Below, in pieces: positions 16,717-23,476 of a stretch of 37,351 nt of DNA (position 1 is its first letter; each line of letters opens with the position of its first letter). The position numbers and the translations under genes are program-made. Source of the stretch: an uncultured Lachnospiraceae bacterium (GTDB lineage Bacteria; Bacillota; Clostridia; Lachnospirales; Lachnospiraceae); the NCBI GenBank assembly GCA_910587305.1, contig CAJUKV010000033.1, positions 1-37,351 of the forward strand, written 5' to 3'. The notes below the pieces were generated by a model. The model saw only the letters and a list, made by a program, of their open reading frames with translations, had not been told where the DNA came from and did not search any database.

Positions 16717-16807
16717 CCCAAATTCTCCTTTTTATATCCTGCAGGTACACGCCTTTGTCACACACCGTTCCCTGCCTCACAGACGGACATGTCTGCCGGC
16801 ATTTCAC

Positions 16808-17296
16808 TTATTTCTTCAAGCTCAGGATATTATCGCCCTGCGACACGGCGCCCGGCTCTGCCATATGGAACTCGGAAAACTCATCGGAATTACAGATAAC
16901 GATAGGTGTGGTAATATCATACCCTTCTGCTTTAATCTGCTCCATGTCCGCTTCCAGAAGCAGGTCTCCCTTCTTCACCTCCTGCCCCTCACTGGCATGG
17001 ATGGTAAAATGTTTTCCATCCAGCTTTACAGTGTCAAGCCCTACATGAATCAAAACTTCCACACCTTCTTTACTGGTCACGGCCGCTGCATGGCCGGTAG
17101 GGAACACTGTGCTGACCGTACCGTCCACAGGCGAGCAGATTTGTGTGCCGGACGGTACTACAGCTACGCCCTTTCCTAATATCTCCCCACTGAATGCGGG
17201 GTCGTTCACCTCCGTAATGCTTATGAGCGTCCCTGCCACCGGCGCCCCAATGTCTATGCCGCTGTCTTTTCCGAATATATTCTGAAAAAGTTTCAT
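16808..17296 (-). CDS. PTS EIIA, glucose/GlcNAc family (Crr-like)
   Basis: A 162-residue soluble EIIA passing phosphate from HPr to the EIIB Cys. The active-site pair is visible: His69 in PTGHAAAV and the phosphorylated His84 in VLIHVGLDTVKLDGKHF. The N-terminal region (IGAPVAGTLISITEVNDPAFSGE) and C-terminal TPIVICNSDE are typical of the glucose-superfamily EIIA, which in E. coli NagE is fused to the C-terminus. It follows the antiterminator gene by 61 bp and has AAGGGAG before ATG. Partner: the EIICB at 13198-14667. Confidence 0.95.
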   Translation of the reverse strand: MKLFQNIFGKDSGIDIGAPVAGTLISITEVNDPAFSGEILGKGVAVVPSGTQICSPVDGTVSTVFPTGHAAAVTSKEGVEVLIHVGLDTVKLDGKHFTIHASEGQEVKKGDLLLEADMEQIKAEGYDITTPIVICNSDEFSEFHMAEPGAVSQGDNILSLKK

Positions 17297-17357
17297 CCGC
17301 TTCTCCCTTCCTGTCCTGCATCCCGTAATATTTTAAGTCATGCATTGCCGGATGCGG

Positions 17358-18197
17358 CTAACATAAATATAAGTCTTTCATTCTTTTAATATTCAATGTC
17401 AGGTAAATCTTTTCTTCTTCTGTCATGCTGCATTTATATTCGCCTTCGATATAACCGTTAATGTTATTGATAATATCATACTCCTGCGTATAATTATCTA
17501 CCACGAACCGGTACAGCTTTTTATCCCTCCTTCCCCTTATGGGCTTTTCCGAAACAAGCCGGTTGGCAAGCTGCTTAAGATCGGAAACCAACCAATCCCG
17601 TGGATAATTCATCCCGTTCGGAACCGGAATGTCCCGTTCAATGATTTCCATCATCTCACGCATCATCTTTATCATGAAAAAAGTCGTTCCCATAGCGGTA
17701 TTCAACTCGCCATTGATAAGATGCAGCGCAATGGATGCGGATTCATCCTCCTCCAGCCGGCATCCCGTTCTTTCTTCAATCAGTTCCAGTGCATAACAAC
17801 CAACCGAATACTCCAACGGGTAGAACAATTTCACTTCATCATACAGCACATTGTTAAAACTCAGACCTTTTCGATGTCTTTCCAGTGCATAGCTGATGTG
17901 ATCTGTCAAAGTCAGATATACGTTCTGGTTCAGACTAATTTCCAGATTCTCCCTCGCATAAGAAATAATATCCGTAGAAAGACGTATGAGTTCAATAGGC
18001 AGTGAAGCGAGCAGTTCTTTAAATTGCTCCTTGTCGTCCATGTTTTCCAGCCTGAAAATTTTCTCGATTTTCTCTCCAACAATTTCGCTGCCCGGTTTCT
18101 TGCCAAATCCAATGCCTCTTCCCATGACAACCAACTCTACACCCTGATTATCCCTTGCGGAAATAATATTGTTGTTGATCACCTTTTCGATACGCAA
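17358..18197 (-). CDS. BglG/LicT-family transcription antiterminator with PRD2 lacking both histidines
   Basis: RNA-binding antiterminator for its own operon. It has 279 residues: CAT RNA-binding domain 1-55 (IEKVINNNIISARDNQG, GRGIGFG), PRD1 about 65-170 and PRD2 about 175-279. PRD1 keeps both regulatory histidines, His100 (LTDHISYALERH) and His159 (IALHLINGE), where phosphorylation by the cognate EII normally inactivates the protein. In PRD2 the positions corresponding to LicT His207 and His269 are Asp206 (VSDLKQLANRL) and Asn269 (LTLNIKR). HPr-dependent activation through PRD2 is therefore probably lost or mimicked. The start is TTG at 18197 with GGGGA seven bases upstream; the nearby ATG at 18204 is out of frame. 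First gene of the operon, after the RAT/terminator. Confidence 0.94.
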   Translation of the reverse strand: MRIEKVINNNIISARDNQGVELVVMGRGIGFGKKPGSEIVGEKIEKIFRLENMDDKEQFKELLASLPIELIRLSTDIISYARENLEISLNQNVYLTLTDHISYALERHRKGLSFNNVLYDEVKLFYPLEYSVGCYALELIEERTGCRLEEDESASIALHLINGELNTAMGTTFFMIKMMREMMEIIERDIPVPNGMNYPRDWLVSDLKQLANRLVSEKPIRGRRDKKLYRFVVDNYTQEYDIINNINGYIEGEYKCSMTEEEKIYLTLNIKRMKDLYLC

Positions 18198-18312
18198 TTT
18201 TCATTCCCCGTTCATTTCTTTTTCTCTTGTATCAATTACCATACTCCGCTGCAAGCCAAAAGGTATCTGTTTCCTGAAAGCAAAACAGATAATCTTTCAT
18301 TTGTCCCTTGAC

Positions 18313-18370
18313 ACAACAAAAAACCAAATTTTATAAACCGGCTCCCTGACCGCTTTATAAAATTTGGTTT
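18313..18370 (-). terminator. Regulated intrinsic terminator of the GlcNAc operon leader
   Basis: On the minus strand AAACCAAATTTTATAAA (from 18370) pairs over 17 bp with TTTATAAAATTTGGTTT (ending at 18321) around a loop with an inner CGG/CCG pairing, followed by TTTTGTTGTG. The first arm begins within the 3' end of the RAT, so the two structures exclude one another, as in bgl/licS leaders. Confidence 0.93.
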
Positions 18371-18394
18371 TGCCTGCTGCTACAGTAACAACCC
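18366..18394 (-). promoter_or_regulatory. RAT (ribonucleic antiterminator) for the BglG/LicT protein
   Basis: A 29-nt element on the minus strand with the LicT/BglG RAT signature: GGGTTGTTACTG, a short loop, then GCAGGCAAAACC. It overlaps the terminator by the final AAAACC. Binding of the antiterminator CAT domain as a dimer should stabilise it and let polymerase read into licT and the PTS genes. Confidence 0.95.
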
Positions 18395-18424
18395 AAACAT
18401 TGGCTGTTTTTATTTGTTGGCATA

Positions 18425-18453
18425 ATTATATCAACCCGTACAACACAAGTCAA
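18425..18453 (-). promoter_or_regulatory. Promoter of the GlcNAc PTS operon
   Basis: TTGACT at 18453-18448 and a perfect TATAAT at 18430-18425, spaced 17 bp. The start is predicted at about 18418, leaving about 24 nt before the RAT. The near-consensus promoter fits constitutive initiation with control by antitermination. No convincing cre site was seen in it. Confidence 0.88.
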
Positions 18454-18623
18454 GACCTTATTTTATTTATTTGGAATATTTTATATATTTTGTAATTTGA
18501 AGGGTTTTTTTTATTACACATTGCACAAACGGCCTGTCCTTGTGTCATTTGCATTTTATGCAGGTTGAGCCACGGAAAATCTCCGGCCTCCGGCCGGCTT
18601 TTCCTCCTTACCGGCTTTTCAAT

Positions 18624-18764
18624 TTAACCCGCTACAATAAGCGACTGCGAAGCAAGAAAAATAGACACTCCAATCATCAGCACCCACAATATAACTCCTC
18701 CTGTCTTTAAAAGACGCTCCTTTTCTGTCTTATGTTCATTGTCAATATACATTTCCGTCCGCAT
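18624..18764 (-). CDS. 46-residue single-pass membrane peptide
   Basis: ATG at 18764 behind AAAGGACAGGG, open to TAA at 18624. A charged, Lys/Glu-rich N-terminus of about 20 residues (MRTEMYIDNEHKTEKERLLK) is followed by a hydrophobic segment (GGVILWVLMIGVSIFLA) and a short tail SQSLIVAG. This suggests one transmembrane helix. It follows the GLUG-type gene by 105 bp on the same strand and precedes the GlcNAc operon promoter, so it is probably the last cistron of the 21.6-18.6 kb operon. No family is recognised. Confidence 0.65.
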   Translation of the reverse strand: MRTEMYIDNEHKTEKERLLKTGGVILWVLMIGVSIFLASQSLIVAG

Positions 18765-18869
18765 ATTTCCCTGTCCTTTCCCGTATAAAAATCATTTCTT
18801 ATCTAATCTTTATGCATCTGGTACAGCAGGTATAAAACCGCTTTTTCTTATATTTTCTCATTTCTTTCA

Positions 18870-20555
18870 TTAATATACATAACCGACAATTTTTCCTTCC
18901 CATATTTTTTCAACCATAACTCCCCATATTTTATTGCAAAATTGTGTTTTATCTGTGACCAATCTTTTTTCGTCATGATACAAATCCATGCTATTTATCC
19001 AAATTTTTACCGTAAGCAAATCCCGCACATTTTCCATCCCGTCTCTTTGGTTTTCTTCGTTCTCTCCCTGCATCTTAACCTGATAAAGCATTTCCCCCGC
19101 CGTATAAAAAAAGCCGCTTTTCTTTTCCTTTGTCTGATACAGTATAAAATAGCCGTCGTCTTTCTTTGCAAATCCTCCTCGCGATATCCACCAAGTGTTA
19201 TCCTCCCACCCGCCTTTATTTTCTTCCGTCAGGATATGCGAACACAAATCCCAAATTGCATCGGGGTTCTTTTTCCCGCCGCTTTCCATCCGGTATCCCG
19301 CCAGTCCAACCTTCTGTTCTTTATGATATTTGTTGTAAATTTGTATTTCAAACAAAGAATCTTCCCGGTTTACTCCCTCTAAAACCACGCTTTCCCAATT
19401 GATTCCCTCATATACAAGCACGCTCCATAGAAGGTCGCAGACATTTTCGTCCAAAAGCGCTTTTCTTAGAGCGTCCTGCTTTTCATCTGCGCCAATTTCC
19501 TGCAGCATTTTCCGTGCGGTTTCACCTTCCATGTCTTTATCCGCAAGCCTGCCGCCTTCTATAACAGGCAGTGCAAACATTTTGCAGTTTTGGCTTCCTC
19601 TTGCATCCTCACTCCCCCACTTCAATTTTTCAAGCGCATCCTCCATTTGACCCACCTGCTCAAAACATGTCAAAGGGGTTTGCATACCAAGATATATAGT
19701 GTACAAATCCTTATCCAAAAATGCCGCAAGATACAATTGCTGCATTCCATCCAAAGATAAAATCTGTCCATAGTAATAGGTTTTCCACCTCACATCCTCC
19801 CTCACAAAACAGCTCTTTTCCCCATGATTGGCAATAGAATAGAAAAAACAGCTTTCTCCGTCCATGTCCTCCCATGTAAAATTGTAGCAGTTAACAATTT
19901 CGCCTCCGTTTGTGGTGCTGATTCCTGCCTTTCTCCTGTGCTCTGACCGCTCAATGGCCGTCATCTCTCCCCGGTATCCGCATCGCTTAATCATGCCCTT
20001 GTTTTCCATGCTGATACCTGCCATCCGACTATAGGCGTCAGGCTCCGCCGCAAGACTTTTCAGCTCTCCTGCAAATTCACATCTGCTGATGATTCCATCA
20101 TTATATAAGCAGATTCCTCCCAAATCCTTGTCCCCCGTTACCAGGGAATTTTTTATGATGACATCATGAATTTTTCCCTCATTCTTTTCTACCATACCAT
20201 AACCATTTTCACTATAAAGCCCATAAACAGTATGTCCATTTCCATCAAAATCTCCGGCAAACAATGGGACCTCTATATTTTTCCTTACAGGTGCCTCATA
20301 TTCCCAATTTTCATAGTTCTCCATGTCGTTTAAGCAAATATCCGTCATCAGCCTGCCGCTTACAAAAGGCATATTATGAGTTACCTTCCGCCAGAACCTC
20401 TCGTAATCATAGGCTGTGTAAATCTCGTAGTAGCCATCCGCCGATTCCTTAAGGTCTTTCGGTTCCGACGCCTTATATGCAAGGGCCGCTCCCCCCACAA
20501 GCACAATCACAATTCCAGCCATCATCAGCGTATTATACAGAATGTTTTTTAACAT
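18870..20555 (-). CDS. Membrane-anchored extracytoplasmic protein with GLUG-like repeats
   Basis: About 561 residues. An N-terminal transmembrane anchor or uncleaved signal (about 8-28: IVIVLVGGAALAY) is followed by a large extracytoplasmic part. Residues about 90-230 contain repeats of the GLUG/beta-helix type: DGNGHTVYGLY, GMVEKNEGKIHDVIIKNS, GGICLYNDGIISRCEF, GISMENKGMIKRCGY and GISTTNGGEIVNCYNF. The rest is unrecognised. GLUG repeats occur in surface proteins and IgA-peptidase-like adhesins. The start is uncertain: ATG 20555 has GAGG about 13 bases away, while TTG 20564 (three residues more) lies four bases after GGTGAGG. It is 47 bp or less downstream of another anchored protein, so the two form one operon. 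Confidence 0.75.
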   Translation of the reverse strand: MLKNILYNTLMMAGIVIVLVGGAALAYKASEPKDLKESADGYYEIYTAYDYERFWRKVTHNMPFVSGRLMTDICLNDMENYENWEYEAPVRKNIEVPLFAGDFDGNGHTVYGLYSENGYGMVEKNEGKIHDVIIKNSLVTGDKDLGGICLYNDGIISRCEFAGELKSLAAEPDAYSRMAGISMENKGMIKRCGYRGEMTAIERSEHRRKAGISTTNGGEIVNCYNFTWEDMDGESCFFYSIANHGEKSCFVREDVRWKTYYYGQILSLDGMQQLYLAAFLDKDLYTIYLGMQTPLTCFEQVGQMEDALEKLKWGSEDARGSQNCKMFALPVIEGGRLADKDMEGETARKMLQEIGADEKQDALRKALLDENVCDLLWSVLVYEGINWESVVLEGVNREDSLFEIQIYNKYHKEQKVGLAGYRMESGGKKNPDAIWDLCSHILTEENKGGWEDNTWWISRGGFAKKDDGYFILYQTKEKKSGFFYTAGEMLYQVKMQGENEENQRDGMENVRDLLTVKIWINSMDLYHDEKRLVTDKTQFCNKIWGVMVEKIWEGKIVGYVY

Positions 20556-20602
20556 TCTTTCCAATTATCCTCACCCCTCTTAACAGCAGACCATTTTATT
20601 TC

Positions 20603-21643
20603 TCATTCCCTTTCCATACCTGCTTCCATATCGGATCGGGTGCAAATACTTTGCAGCTGCAAAAAATATAATCTGTTAATCCAGCCGTCTCTTTCCATCA
20701 TTTCAACGAGCGCTTCTTCTTCAAAATAAGCATCTTTTTTCTTCCCGTTTGTCCCCTCTGCCCGGATCCAAAAAAATTCATTTGACGCCCTTTTCCAACT
20801 TTCCCGGCTTTCCTGCCAAATTCCTGCCAGATATATCCCCTCCTCATCTAATCCCTCATAAAAATCCATCGTAAGCTCACAGAGCCGGTTACACCAATCA
20901 ATGTCGAAATTCCCCTGCCAGCCTTCCTCAAAAGCCCATACCGCATTTTTCCCGTCATAAAAAGCTTTTATAAATTCCTGGTCCGTCTCATTTGTAAACT
21001 CCCCATATATCTCGTAGGCTTTGCCCGGTATTTCTTTCAAATTTCCCTCTTTTCCATTTAACGCCATAGCCTGCGTAACGTCCCCGGTAAATTCCCCTTT
21101 TATATCCCTTATAAAGGCATACCGATAGATCTGCGCGCTGTACCAGAAAATTCTTTCCTGGTCCACTCCCATGTATTCCATCAAATTTTTTTGCGCGTAA
21201 ACGGCATTTAAAACCGCCTTCAAGTATTCCCCCGCCGCCTTTTTTAAGGCCATGTCGCCATTCCCTGTTCCACAACTTTTCACATAACCGGAAAGCTGTT
21301 CTCTCCATGCCGCCTCATAAGCCGCAAGGGTGTCATACTCCTTTGATTTATCGCAATAACAAAGCCCGGACAAATAAAAGTCGTCAATCGGATTGTCAAA
21401 ACCTCCTGCCTCCCTGAATATTGCCCGATATTTTTCATCTTCTTCATTCCCTTTATCTTCTGCCGCAAAAAAGCCTTTTTGAAAGGAAATCTCCTCCCCG
21501 GCCCTTCTTTTTTCTTCTATCCCCAGCCCGGCCGCATATGTCAGAAAAAGCAAATAAAACGACAATAAAATAAGACAGGAAATCGATAAAAAGAATCTTT
21601 TCCCTGCCTTTTTTCTTCTTCTGTCCTTTACATCCCTATGCAT
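20603..21643 (-). CDS. Membrane-anchored extracytoplasmic protein of unknown function
   Basis: 346 residues: a very basic N-terminus (KDRRRKKAGKR), a transmembrane segment at about 18-41 (FFLSISCLILLSFYLLFLTYAAGL), then an acidic, Trp/Tyr-rich extracytoplasmic domain of about 300 residues. No lipobox is present, so it is likely a type II-anchored protein. No family is recognised. The ATG has GGGGG about ten bases upstream. It is the first gene of the minus-strand operon controlled by the 11-bp iterons at 21.70-21.74 kb and lies directly before the GLUG-type gene. Confidence 0.75.
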   Translation of the reverse strand: MHRDVKDRRRKKAGKRFFLSISCLILLSFYLLFLTYAAGLGIEEKRRAGEEISFQKGFFAAEDKGNEEDEKYRAIFREAGGFDNPIDDFYLSGLCYCDKSKEYDTLAAYEAAWREQLSGYVKSCGTGNGDMALKKAAGEYLKAVLNAVYAQKNLMEYMGVDQERIFWYSAQIYRYAFIRDIKGEFTGDVTQAMALNGKEGNLKEIPGKAYEIYGEFTNETDQEFIKAFYDGKNAVWAFEEGWQGNFDIDWCNRLCELTMDFYEGLDEEGIYLAGIWQESRESWKRASNEFFWIRAEGTNGKKKDAYFEEEALVEMMERDGWINRLYFLQLQSICTRSDMEAGMERE

Positions 21644-21681
21644 AAAATGATGCCCCCTTCTTTTGTGCAGCCTTATAACTA

Positions 21682-21741
21682 ACTATAGCTTACACACCCA
21701 TTGCATCATATGAGCATCATTTTTGCATCAAAGTTGCATCA
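21682..21741 (-). promoter_or_regulatory. Four 11-bp-period direct repeats plus -10 element
   Basis: Read on minus, TGATGC occurs four times at 21741-21736, 21730-21725, 21719-21714 and 21708-21703, each exactly 11 bp from the next; three copies continue as TGATGCAA. A TATAGT -10-like hexamer lies at 21687-21682, so the last repeat sits at the -35 position. In-phase direct repeats overlapping -35 are typical of OmpR/PhoB-type activators. No regulator gene is adjacent in this window. Confidence 0.7.
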
Positions 21742-21904
21742 TTTTATTTTTCTTTTCATTAGACCTTTCTATGTATTCCTGTCATAATTCTTTTTCGTAT
21801 CATGCAGTCCGGGCAAATAGCGCTAGTACAGCATTTCCCACTTTAAATGCCTTTCAGGCAAGTCAAACTGCCAATTACTTCATATTCGCTGTGCCGGCAG
21901 CCAC

Positions 21905-22105
21905 TTACGGTCTTTCCGAGGATACAAGCTCTCCGTTCACATAGGTATCTGTTCTCTGCAAAACTTCCTCATCCTTTTCATCATCCCATTTGTAAACATT
22001 TTCCGTATATGAATTTGTACTGTTGTCAACATCTGTTACACTTGAGTACTCGGATAATTTATTATCTGAGTACCGTATGCATCTTGGAAGATTTAAACGT
22101 CTGTA
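21905..22105 (-). pseudogene. 3' remnant of an unidentified gene
   Basis: A frame open for 66 codons to a TAA at 21905, without a usable start codon. Its C-terminal part (NSTNSYTENVYKWDDEKDEE..., ending in TYVNGELVSSERP) has clear protein-like composition. A 28-bp near-perfect palindrome with arms GTACTCGGATAAT / ATTATCTGAGTAC lies inside it at 22046-22073. Upstream the frame is closed by TAA and no continuation was found in the other two frames. Best explained as the decayed end of a secreted or phage-type protein; chance cannot be excluded. Confidence 0.35.
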
Positions 22106-22413
22106 TTACTATAACGAAAACCATCCCTGAGACCTCACCGCTAATTATGCAGTTGACAAACATGAATTAATGTAATACCAGAATGTTATTATCATTTATA
22201 ATATCAATTATTTTATCTTCCATAAGGACCGCATCCTTTATTAAAGCTTTTTATCTCTTCTATAATAGTGCTTAGGAAGTTTAAAATATACAGCAAATCT
22301 ACAAAGAAATTTTTACCCCCTTTCCTCTGTGAGTATTTTTTGTGAGTATTTCCCGTTTTTAAAAACAAAACAGGCAGGAATACTTGAAATCTAAGCATTT
22401 CTACCTTATTGAT

Positions 22414-22437
22414 AAGAGTGCGAGACAAGGCTCGAAC
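22414..22437 (-). other. Degraded copy of the tRNA-Gly 3' end (att-like)
   Basis: Twenty of 24 bases match the 3' acceptor/T-arm end of the tRNA-Gly gene at 23238-23261, in the same orientation (AAGAGyGCGAGAC..G.CTCGAAC on plus). The stretch between them (about 0.8 kb) holds only the toxin-antitoxin pair. Integrating elements often use tRNA 3' ends and duplicate them, so this could be an old attachment site. No integrase is present. Confidence 0.4.
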
Positions 22438-22530
22438 AATATCGTTAGTCTGAAAACCGCATAAAATCAGGAAAGGAAAAGGTACGTTACCCAGTATGAT
22501 TCAATTTTGATTCAACACTTTTGCACTGCC

Positions 22531-22758
22531 TTACGCCGCTTTAGAATAATCAATAACAGCAATTTCCTGCATAAGCTGTTTCGCCATATTCACAAGAGAT
22601 TCCACCTGCCTTGCCACCTCATCCGAATAATATTTCTCACCGCATTGCTCACATTCTTCACAAGGCACATTTTTGATGATGATAATGCAGTTTTTATAAT
22701 TTACCACATGCGTTGTCAGAGATGAAATTGTTGTCTTACATTTACAATACATACACAT
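22531..22758 (-). CDS. YgiT-type zinc-finger antitoxin (MqsA N-domain-like)
   Basis: 75 residues. Two CxxC pairs form the zinc site: CMYC at 2-5 and CEQC (within PCEECEQCGEKYYSDEV) at about 36-39, as in the N-terminal domain of MqsA/YgiT. A short helical tail (VARQVESLVNMAKQLMQEI) follows. The C-terminal DNA-binding helix-turn-helix of full MqsA is absent. It starts five bases after the toxin stop codon, so the two are translationally linked; the toxin-first order is that of mqsRA and higBA. The predicted role is neutralisation of the DUF4258 protein. Confidence 0.85.
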   Translation of the reverse strand: MCMYCKCKTTISSLTTHVVNYKNCIIIIKNVPCEECEQCGEKYYSDEVARQVESLVNMAKQLMQEIAVIDYSKAA

Positions 22759-22763
22759 AATTA

Positions 22764-23075
22764 TTATCCTTTCCTTGTTTTTAAATCCTTTTCAAATTTA
22801 TCAGTGTCCGGAAAATAAGCGGTTATAAAAAATAAAATGTTGCCGTCTGAACCGACAACAATGTGCAATATTTTATTTTCTTGCGTATGTCCGAAAATAA
22901 GACAGCTGGGATGAGGAAAATCATTCGGATAGTACTCTATGATTTCTCCTGTTTGCAGACAGGACTTTACATCTGCGATACTGGTGTCTCTTTCCTGCAT
23001 ACGCTCTAAACAATGCTTTGACCATTTTATATTGGAATACATATTTAATAGCTTTTGAATCTGTTCTATATCCAC
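22764..23075 (-). CDS. DUF4258-family putative toxin (RelE/MqsR-like fold)
   Basis: A 103-residue protein from a GTG start at 23075 with AAAGGAAAAGGAAA just upstream; a TTG 34 codons earlier would read through the promoter. Family motifs: SKHCLERMQERDTSIADVKSCL, then GEIIEYYPNDFPHPSCLIFG, then ILHIVVG and FITAYFPD. DUF4258 proteins resemble small RNase toxins of the RelE/YoeB superfamily and are often paired with YgiT zinc-finger or HTH antitoxins, as here. Toxicity has to be inferred. The pair sits next to tRNA-Gly, a common site for such modules. Confidence 0.83.
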   Translation of the reverse strand: MDIEQIQKLLNMYSNIKWSKHCLERMQERDTSIADVKSCLQTGEIIEYYPNDFPHPSCLIFGHTQENKILHIVVGSDGNILFFITAYFPDTDKFEKDLKTRKG

Positions 23076-23100
23076 ATTTCCTTTTCCTTTGTTTACTAAT

Positions 23101-23130
23101 ATTGTACACCATATCAGTGGGAAATAGCAA
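23101..23130 (-). promoter_or_regulatory. Promoter of the toxin-antitoxin operon
   Basis: TTGCTA at 23130-23125 and TACAAT at 23106-23101 with an 18-bp spacer, about 25 bp before the GTG start of the toxin. No clear inverted repeat operator was seen over it. Confidence 0.6.
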
Positions 23131-23191
23131 AGGAAAATGATGATGCAATACTTTTCCGGTAACTCAAAGTGATTCAAAATTTACACACAAA

Positions 23192-23227
23192 GAAAAAACG
23201 GAAACGCTGTAAATATCAACGTTTCCG
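23192..23227 (-). terminator. Intrinsic terminator of the tRNA-Gly gene
   Basis: On minus CGGAAACG (23227-23220) pairs with CGTTTCCG (23206-23199) around a 13-nt loop and is followed by TTTTTTCTTTG. It starts 13 bp after the tRNA 3' end. Confidence 0.88.
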
Positions 23228-23240
23228 CTTCATTAAAAAG

Positions 23241-23313
23241 AGCGCGAGACGGGACTCGAACCCGCGGCCTCGACCTTGGCAAGGTCGCGCTCCACCAACT
23301 GAGCCACTCGCGC
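23241..23313 (-). tRNA. tRNA-Gly (GCC)
   Basis: A 73-nt cloverleaf on minus: acceptor GCGCGAG/CTCGCGC with discriminator T, D-arm GCTC...GAGC, and anticodon stem CGACC/GGTCG with loop TTGCCAA (anticodon GCC). The variable loop is AGGCC and the T-arm is GCGGG TTCGAGT CCCGT with one G-U pair. CCA is not encoded. It is a single tRNA with its own promoter and terminator. Confidence 0.97.
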
Positions 23314-23345
23314 ATTTATTTGTCCATTTGAACCGGACAAATATT

Positions 23346-23374
23346 ACTATACATCATGCCTTGTGCTTTGTCAA
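23346..23374 (-). promoter_or_regulatory. Promoter of the tRNA-Gly gene
   Basis: TTGACA at 23374-23369 and TATAGT at 23351-23346 with the ideal 17-bp spacer, 32 bp before the mature tRNA 5' end. Confidence 0.85.
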
Positions 23375-23476
23375 CTGATTTTTTAAAATTTCCACAAACT
23401 TTTTTAATTTTTTTAAACTGCATTCCAAATTCTTTCCGAAAAGGGCAGTTAAACCTTCTGCCATTTCTTATCTTTC

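Noticed and set aside
18481..18620. Possible cre/CcpA site upstream of the GlcNAc operon
   Set aside because: No sequence with the expected WTGNNARCGNWWWCA pattern was found. The CCGGCCTCCGGCCGG hairpin at about 18585-18599 is a simple palindrome.
21847..22170. Plus-strand open frame of 108 codons
   Set aside because: Composition is typical of noncoding sequence (rich in His, Pro, Ser, Leu), with no Shine-Dalgarno. The opposite strand gives a more protein-like remnant.
22213..22428. Minus-strand frame with a hydrophobic C-terminus near a decayed tRNA end, considered as an integrase remnant
   Set aside because: No integrase catalytic motif (R...HxxR...Y) was found; the sequence supports only an unspecific noncoding call.
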